From: Alistipes sp. | GTDB taxonomy: Bacteria > Bacteroidota > Bacteroidia > Bacteroidales > Rikenellaceae | Assembly: GCA_009774895.1 (NCBI GenBank) | Contig: VSOO01000034.1 | Span: 1-11,363, forward strand | Reading direction: 5' to 3' | Length of the DNA: 11,363 nt | Shown here: positions 6,974-11,363 of the stretch, in pieces | How the letters are laid out: every line of letters begins with the position of its first letter | How positions within the stretch are numbered: position 1 is the first letter of the stretch | Translations under genes and position numbers: made by a program | The notes under the pieces: model-generated | Seen by the model: only the letters and a program-made list of their open reading frames with translations | The model's database searches: none | What the model was told of the DNA's origin: nothing

Positions 6974-7561
6974 ATGCCGTATCCCGAAGTCAATATCCAC
7001 ACCCACCGTCCGACAGGACGGGGCATCGAGCTGCGCACCGCGGGCATCCACCCGTGGGATGCGGCCGGAGCCTGCGCCGCGGAGCTGCTGCCGATCGGTG
7101 CGGAGGTGCAGGCGATCGGCGAGATCGGCCTCGACGCCGTGCGCGGACCCGCTGCGGACGAACAGCTGCGCGTGCTGCGCGAACAGCTCGCCCTGGCCGA
7201 ACGGCTCGGGCTGCCCGTGGTGCTGCACTGCGTCAGGGCGTTCGAGCCGCTGATGCGCGAACTGGCCGCATACACGCTGCCGGGTGTGATTTTCCACGGC
7301 TTCATCGGCTCGCCCCGGCAGGCGCAGCGCGCACTCGACGCGGGCTGCTACCTCTCGTTCGGGCTGCGCTCCTTCCGGTCGCCGCGCACGGTGGCGGCAC
7401 TGCGCGCGACGCCCGAAGACCGGCTGTTCTGCGAGACGGACGACGGCCCCGAGCCCATCGGCGCCGTCTATGCCCGCATGGCCGCACTGCGCGGCGCGGA
7501 GCCCGAGGCACTGCGGCGGAGGCTATGGGAGAACTACGAACGACTATTCGCAAAACGATGA
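6974..7561 (+). CDS. TatD-family metal-dependent hydrolase, short form
   Basis: The product is a member of the TatD metal-dependent hydrolase family, whose characterised members are DNases/exonucleases in an amidohydrolase-type barrel. It has 195 residues from the ATG, against about 255-265 for E. coli TatD, yet the metal-site residues are all visible. These are H9-x-H11 (NIHTH), E50 (AIGEIGLD), H85 (VLHCVRAFE), H108 (IFHGFIGS) and D156 (CETDD); GIHPW (25-29) is also typical. The missing length is therefore in loops rather than the core. A longer reading from a TTG at 6944 would add ten residues, but it begins upstream of the promoter element, so the ATG is preferred. The gene has no ribosome binding site. 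Its stop overlaps the next start as ATGA, indicating coupling. The true substrate is unknown. Confidence 0.88.
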   Translation: MPYPEVNIHTHRPTGRGIELRTAGIHPWDAAGACAAELLPIGAEVQAIGEIGLDAVRGPAADEQLRVLREQLALAERLGLPVVLHCVRAFEPLMRELAAYTLPGVIFHGFIGSPRQAQRALDAGCYLSFGLRSFRSPRTVAALRATPEDRLFCETDDGPEPIGAVYARMAALRGAEPEALRRRLWENYERLFAKR

Positions 7562-8283
7562 CTTACGACTGGATGGAACGGACCGGGCTGCTGCTCGGCG
7601 AAGAGAAACTCGACCTGCTGCGCCGGGCGCACGTGCTGGTCGTGGGCGTAGGCGGCGTGGGCGCCTACGCCGCGGAGATGATCGCCCGCGCGGGCGTGGG
7701 GCGCATGACCCTCGCCGATGCGGACACCGTGTCGCCGAGCAACATCAACCGCCAGCTCGTGGCGCTGCACTCGACCGTGGGACGCCCCAAGGTCGAGGTG
7801 CTGGCCGAGCGCCTGCGCGACATCAACCCCCGGATCGAGGTGCACGCGGTGAACGAATACATCCGCGACGAAGCCACCGCACGGCTGCTCGACGCCGCGC
7901 ACTACGACTACGTGGTGGACGCCATCGACACGCTCTCACCCAAGCTGGCGCTGATCGTCGAGACGCTCGCACGCGGCCTGCCCCTGGTCAGCTCGATGGG
8001 CGCCGGGGCCAAGATGGACCCCACGCAGCTCGAAATCGACGACATCGGCCGCACGCACCACTGCCCGCTGGCCCACATGCTCCGCAAACGGCTCCACAAG
8101 GCGGGCATCCGCACGGGATTCCGCGCCGTATTCTCGCCCGAACCCGTACGCGAGGGGGCGATGATCCGCTGCGAGGAGCAGAACAAGAAATCGAACGTCG
8201 GGACGATCTCCTACCTCCCGGCACTCTTCGGCATCGGATGCGCCTCGGTGGTCATCCGCGGCCTCATACACGAACTGGACTGA
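7558..8283 (+). CDS. tcdA: tRNA threonylcarbamoyladenosine dehydratase (TcdA/CsdL family)
   Basis: This E1-like ThiF/MoeB-fold protein is expected to use ATP to cyclise t6A37 of ANN-decoding tRNAs to ct6A. The 241-residue product fits the family. It shows the nucleotide-binding G30-x-G-G-x-G35 (VVGVGGVGAYAAE), D54-A-D56 and the N62-x-N-R-Q66 motif, plus D121-A-I-D124. The segment SSMGAGAKMDPTQLEIDDIGRTHHCPLAHMLRK (145-177) and the VFSPEP motif (191-196) are what separate TcdA from ThiF, MoeB and HesA. The CxxC zinc pairs of MoeB/ThiF are absent, as expected. The frame is open far upstream, but the ATG at 7558 overlapping the tatD stop gives a protein of family length. Known TcdA proteins work with a CsdA/CsdE sulfur-transfer pair, which is not in the window. 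Confidence 0.9.
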   Translation: MTYDWMERTGLLLGEEKLDLLRRAHVLVVGVGGVGAYAAEMIARAGVGRMTLADADTVSPSNINRQLVALHSTVGRPKVEVLAERLRDINPRIEVHAVNEYIRDEATARLLDAAHYDYVVDAIDTLSPKLALIVETLARGLPLVSSMGAGAKMDPTQLEIDDIGRTHHCPLAHMLRKRLHKAGIRTGFRAVFSPEPVREGAMIRCEEQNKKSNVGTISYLPALFGIGCASVVIRGLIHELD

Positions 8284-8296
8284 CACACACGAGACC

Positions 8297-9238
8297 ATGC
8301 AACAGAGACCGAACATCGTCTTCCTCGACGAATACTCGCTGGGCGGCGCCGACCTCTCGGCCATCCGCGCCCTGGGCCGCTATACGGGCTACGAAGTCAC
8401 GCCGCCCGACCTGGTGGCGGAACGCTGCCGCGACGCCGAAGTGGCCATCACCAACAAGGTGCCTTTCGACCGCGCCGCGATCGAGGCGCTGCCCCGGCTG
8501 CGGATGATCGCCGTGGCCGCCACGGGCGTGAACCACATCGACCTCGAAGCGGCTGCCGAACACGGCGTCGAGGTGCGCAACGCCGCAGGCTACTCCACGC
8601 ACTCGGTCGCCGAAACCACGATCGGCGCCGCCATCGCCCTGCGGCGCCAGGTGCTCTACTACGACCGCTACGTGAAGAGCGGCGCCTATGCCGCCTCGCC
8701 CGTGCAGTACCACTTCGGGCGCACCACGCACCGCCTCTACGGCTCGCGCTGGGGCATCGTGGGCCTGGGTGCCATCGGCCGCGCCGTGGCCCGTGCGGCC
8801 GAGGCGCTCGGATGCGAGGTGCGCTACACCTCCACCTCGGGCGCGGTGCGCGAGGAGCCCTACCCCGCACTCGCGTTGGACGAGCTGCTCGCATGGGCCG
8901 ACGTGGTGTCGGTCCACTGCCCGCTGAACGACCGCACGCGCAACCTGATCGGAGCCGCGGAGCTGGCGCGCATGCGCCCCTCGGCGCTGCTTATCAACGT
9001 GGCCCGCGGCGGCATCGTGGACGAAGCGGCGCTGGCCGCAGCACTCGATGCCGGCCGGATCGCGGGTGCGGCGCTCGACGTCTTCGCCGAGGAACCCGTC
9101 CGCGCGGACAACCCGCTGCTGCACCTGGCCGATCCCGACCGGCTGCTGCTCTCGCCGCACAACGCCTGGTCGCCCGTGGAGGCGGTCGAGACGCTGGTGG
9201 AGTGCATCGCCCGCAACATCGCCACGCTCCGCGCATAG
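8297..9238 (+). CDS. D-2-hydroxyacid dehydrogenase, NAD(P)-dependent
   Basis: This cytosolic enzyme interconverts 2-keto acids and D-2-hydroxyacids. Within the family it most resembles glycerate dehydrogenase/hydroxypyruvate reductase, but the substrate is not proven. The 313-residue length is normal. Visible features are the Rossmann motif G156-L-G-A-I-G161, the substrate-binding Arg237 (NVARGGIVDE), Glu266 (DVFAEEP) and the catalytic His288 (SPHNAW). After the second Rossmann strand the protein reads RYTSTSG (about 176-182), where strict NAD users usually have an Asp. This may mean relaxed or NADP preference, which is an inference. The gene begins 13 bases after tcdA with no clear ribosome binding site and is the last gene of the tatD operon. 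It converges on the following minus-strand gene across an 11-base gap. Confidence 0.9.
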   Translation: MQQRPNIVFLDEYSLGGADLSAIRALGRYTGYEVTPPDLVAERCRDAEVAITNKVPFDRAAIEALPRLRMIAVAATGVNHIDLEAAAEHGVEVRNAAGYSTHSVAETTIGAAIALRRQVLYYDRYVKSGAYAASPVQYHFGRTTHRLYGSRWGIVGLGAIGRAVARAAEALGCEVRYTSTSGAVREEPYPALALDELLAWADVVSVHCPLNDRTRNLIGAAELARMRPSALLINVARGGIVDEAALAAALDAGRIAGAALDVFAEEPVRADNPLLHLADPDRLLLSPHNAWSPVEAVETLVECIARNIATLRA

Positions 9239-9249
9239 GGGCCGCCGGC

Positions 9250-10338
9250 TCAGCGCGCGGCTTCCGGTATGCGGAGCATCACGACGGGCTGCTCGCGCAC
9301 CTCGTCCAGAGGCTGCGCGCAGTACCGCACCCGGTCGAAGTCGATTTCCCGGAGGTCGATGCAGCGGATCGAATTATCGTAGGCCGTCTTGTAGTAGACC
9401 CGACGGTTCGTGAGGTCGATGGCCGAGGTCCACTGCGTGGCGCTCGGAATGTCCGGGCACTCCCCCGCGGGGTGCTGGATGCCGATCGGAACGTCGAAGT
9501 TGTTGAGCAGGTGGAAGCATTGCAGCACGGTGTCGAAAGCCGTCGCGCGCTGCGGGGCCGTATTGCGGTAGAACGCGGCGCGCACGAAGCGTGACGGCGG
9601 CGTGTCGTCGCCCGGAATGCCCAGGAAACCGCTGTTGCCCCCGAGCGGCCGCAGGGTGACGCCGCCCAGCCGCTGCTCGGCAGCATCGCCGGGACGCAGG
9701 TTCACGTAGTTGTCGAGGTTGGTGAGCTGCCACTCGAAACCGGGCGCATTGGTCAGCACGCCCACCTCGTTTTCGAAGAAGCGGGGCACGCCGTCCACGA
9801 TCTCCAGCACCGCCTGGCGGCCCGAAGGCTCCCCGAGGCGCCAGTGCACCACGGAGGCGGCTTCGAGCCCCACGACCCGCACCGAGGCGATCGCCTCCTT
9901 CACCTCGTCGATCGAGGCGCACTGCGTGAGGATCCACGCCACGACTTGCAGATCGGAGAGCGTGCGGCCGCTCTGCGCCGGATCGTAGGAGTCGTAGCCC
10001 CCGAAGCGGGGGAAGAAGAAGAGTCCGGCGGAGAGTCCCGCCTCGTTGATCCCCTCCGCGATGAACTCCCGCTGCACGACGGTCAGACCCACGGTTCCGT
10101 ATTTTGCCGTGAAGGAGAGACCGTTCGCCCCCTCGGGGGTAAAGGAGGTCAGGCGCTCGCCCCGGGGGATGACCACCCAGTCGCTCCGCAACGCCCCGCG
10201 CGACCACTCGATCGTGCGGGCCTGGACGTAGCCGCCGTCCGCGGCCGTGAGCGAGATGCCGGTGCAGGCCACCGCCTGAAAACCGCCGCCGCAGGCCGCG
10301 GCGACACCCAGTAACAGATTCATAGCCGTACTTTTCAT
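9250..10338 (-). CDS. Secreted choloylglycine hydrolase / penicillin V acylase family amidase
   Basis: This is an N-terminal-nucleophile hydrolase of linear C-N amide bonds; relatives cleave conjugated bile salts, penicillin V or other N-acyl amides. From the ATG at 10338 it has 362 residues. Residues 1-24 look like a signal peptide (MKS, hydrophobic LLLGVAAA, then AVA before C25), so cleavage would expose Cys25 as the catalytic N-terminal residue of mature enzyme. Other family active-site positions are R41 (VQARTIEW), N197 (TNAPGFEW) and R250 (PSRFVRA), with GINEAGL at 96-102. The position that is Asp in Gram-positive bile salt hydrolases is Glu44 here. The frame is open 29 codons further upstream, but that would bury the signal peptide. 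Export to the periplasm is likely. Bile salts are plausible in a gut organism, but the substrate cannot be read from sequence alone. Confidence 0.88.
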   Translation of the reverse strand: MKSTAMNLLLGVAAACGGGFQAVACTGISLTAADGGYVQARTIEWSRGALRSDWVVIPRGERLTSFTPEGANGLSFTAKYGTVGLTVVQREFIAEGINEAGLSAGLFFFPRFGGYDSYDPAQSGRTLSDLQVVAWILTQCASIDEVKEAIASVRVVGLEAASVVHWRLGEPSGRQAVLEIVDGVPRFFENEVGVLTNAPGFEWQLTNLDNYVNLRPGDAAEQRLGGVTLRPLGGNSGFLGIPGDDTPPSRFVRAAFYRNTAPQRATAFDTVLQCFHLLNNFDVPIGIQHPAGECPDIPSATQWTSAIDLTNRRVYYKTAYDNSIRCIDLREIDFDRVRYCAQPLDEVREQPVVMLRIPEAAR

Positions 10339-10495
10339 ACCATCATAAGGATTACAGGACTCGTCATGGCGGCGGAGAACACAAAACACACGCCACACCG
10401 CTCCGAAAGACCGGCGATCGCACACCGCCGCACGCCAAACGGAAGCCGCCCGGCACGAAGCATCGTACCGGACGGCATGCCGTGCGACGGCCCGT
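10339..10495 (-). other. Intergenic gap between galactokinase and the secreted amidase
   Basis: These 157 bases hold the galK-proximal hairpins (10450-10483), and then sequence leading into the amidase gene. Just upstream of that ATG there is no Shine-Dalgarno sequence. No exact -7 element was found; the nearest is a TGTGTTTTG stretch at about 10380-10391 on the minus strand, which is too weak to call. Whether the amidase has its own promoter is therefore open. Confidence 0.4.
10450..10483 (-). terminator. Tandem hairpins after the galactokinase gene
   Basis: Read on the minus strand, a self-complementary ACGGCATGCCGT (10483-10472) is followed by CCGGTACGA, loop TGCT and TCGTGCCGG (10471-10450). 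The second stem is 9 bp with one G-U wobble. The hairpins begin 13 bases after the galK stop. No T-run follows directly (only a TTT a few bases on), so a full intrinsic terminator is not certain. They may protect the transcript end or attenuate read-through into the amidase gene. Confidence 0.45.
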
Positions 10496-11363
10496 CTACT
10501 CCAGCCGTCGCGCGCCGTCGGAGATCACCACGTCGTACACCGCGGGTTCGTGGCCGTAGCGGGCCGCAAACCGCTCGCGGGCCGCGGCGACGAAGCGGTC
10601 GCAGCGCTCCGCGCGCACCAGGTTGATCGTGCAGCCGCCGAAGCCCCCGCCCATGATGCGGGCGCCGGTCACGCCGCACGCGCGGGCCGTATCGACCAGG
10701 AAGTCGAGCTCCTCGCACGACACCTCGTAATCCTGCGAGAGGCCGCGGTGCGTCTCGTACATGCGTTCGCCCACGGTTTCGTAGTCGCCGCGGCCCAGCG
10801 CCGCGCACACGTCGAGCACGCGCCGCTCCTCGCCAATGACGTAGCGGGCACGGCGGTAATCCTCCTCCGCGATGCGGTCCCGGACGGCTTCGAGCTCCTC
10901 CGCCGTCGCACCGCGCAGGTATTCGCGGCCCAGGGCCGCCGCCACGCGTTCGCACGACGCACGCCGGTCGTTGTAGGGCGAGCCCACCAGCTCGTGCTTC
11001 ACGCGCGAGTCGAGCAGCACCAGGCGGTAGCCCTCGGGGTCGAACGGGAAATACTCGAACTCCAGCGACCGGCAGTCGAGGCGCATGAGGCACCCCCTGC
11101 GGCCGAACACGGAGGCGAACTGATCCATGATGCCGCACTTCACGCCGCAATAGTTATGTTCGGTGGCCTGCCCGATGCGCGCCAGCTCGAAACGGTCGAT
11201 GCCGCAGCCGCACAGTTCGTTCAGCGCAAAGGCGTAGGCCGATTCGAGCGCCGCCGACGAGGAGATGCCCGCAGGCAGAGGCACATCGCCCGGGAACACT
11301 GTGTCGTTGCGCTGGACGCGGCGGCCGCGGTTGGCGATCTCGCGGGAGACGCCGAAGATATTG
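10496..11363 (-). CDS. galK: Galactokinase, 3' part (runs off the window edge)
   Basis: Galactokinase phosphorylates galactose to galactose-1-phosphate with ATP in the Leloir pathway. The window contains 288 codons plus the stop; a full enzyme is about 380-390 residues, so roughly the first 95, including the substrate-binding GEHTDY-type motif, lie beyond the right edge. Visible here are the GHMP-kinase phosphate loop GDVPLPAGISSSAALE, the catalytic-Asp segment NYCGVKCGIMDQFASVFG, the SPYNDRRASCE segment, and the third GHMP motif GARIMGGGFGGCTINLV near the C-terminus. The ISSSAALE and GIMDQ pattern fits galactokinase rather than mevalonate or homoserine kinase. The frame is open to the last base, so the apparent internal start at 11299 (a GTG) is not the real one. 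No frameshift was seen. Confidence 0.92.
   Translation of the reverse strand, partial: NIFGVSREIANRGRRVQRNDTVFPGDVPLPAGISSSAALESAYAFALNELCGCGIDRFELARIGQATEHNYCGVKCGIMDQFASVFGRRGCLMRLDCRSLEFEYFPFDPEGYRLVLLDSRVKHELVGSPYNDRRASCERVAAALGREYLRGATAEELEAVRDRIAEEDYRRARYVIGEERRVLDVCAALGRGDYETVGERMYETHRGLSQDYEVSCEELDFLVDTARACGVTGARIMGGGFGGCTINLVRAERCDRFVAAARERFAARYGHEPAVYDVVISDGARRLE

Noticed and set aside
6823..7557. Long + strand frame upstream of and continuous with tcdA, suggesting a 486-residue protein
   Set aside because: The first 245 or so codons overlap tatD in another frame and translate to an Arg/Ala-rich, low-complexity sequence. The E1-like domain is complete from the ATG at 7558, which overlaps the tatD stop.
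9226..9262. Bidirectional terminator between the convergent dehydrogenase and amidase genes
   Set aside because: The 11-base gap and gene ends are GC-rich with only short imperfect repeats and no T-run on either strand.
10339..10425. A longer start for the secreted amidase, adding 29 residues
   Set aside because: The added residues are Cys/Arg-rich and would place the signal peptide internally. Starting at 10338 gives a proper signal peptide and exposes the catalytic Cys.
10496..11299. Galactokinase as a complete 267-residue protein starting at 11299
   Set aside because: The codon there is GTG in the middle of the conserved region, and the frame is open to the window edge. The N-terminal kinase motif is simply outside the window.

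Overview
The window looks like a chromosomal segment from a GC-rich member of the Bacteroidales, most likely Alistipes-like (Rikenellaceae). This is an inference from four things: the Na+-NQR subunit sequences, generally A-rich or weak ribosome binding sites, a match to the Bacteroidetes -7 promoter element (TAnnTTTG), and a secreted choloylglycine-hydrolase-family enzyme next to sugar metabolism. No rRNA, tRNA, CRISPR array or insertion sequence is visible.

Positions 25-5973 hold a complete six-gene nqrABCDEF operon on the + strand, tightly packed and closed by a textbook intrinsic terminator (5998-6029). It encodes the sodium-pumping NADH:quinone oxidoreductase. The flavin, iron-sulfur and FAD/NADH binding motifs of NqrB, D, E and F are all present. 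The unusual subunit is NqrC, which carries an extra N-terminal rubredoxin-type zinc/iron knuckle (Cys8, 11, 24, 27) ahead of its single membrane helix, and reads SGGT rather than SGAT at the flavinylation site.

Positions 6030-6973 are gene-poor. A GC-rich stretch with no convincing gene (6030-6309) is followed by a minus-strand ORF of unknown function (6310-6699) interrupted by one in-frame amber codon. Then comes an AT-rich regulatory region with three inverted repeats, one of them terminator-like.

Positions 6974-9238 form a second + strand operon: a short TatD-family metal-dependent hydrolase, a TcdA-type tRNA t6A dehydratase whose start overlaps the tatD stop (ATGA), and a D-2-hydroxyacid dehydrogenase. 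The first gene has a -7 element only six bases before its ATG, suggesting a leaderless or nearly leaderless transcript.

On the minus strand, converging on that operon with an 11-base gap, lie a secreted choloylglycine hydrolase / penicillin V acylase family enzyme (9250-10338) and, upstream of it, the 3' three quarters of a galactokinase gene (10496 to the window edge). Hairpins occupy the 157-base gap between these two.

The most interesting items are the rubredoxin-NqrC fusion, the amber-interrupted ORF with its flanking palindromes, and the Glu-for-Asp active-site variant in the secreted amidase.
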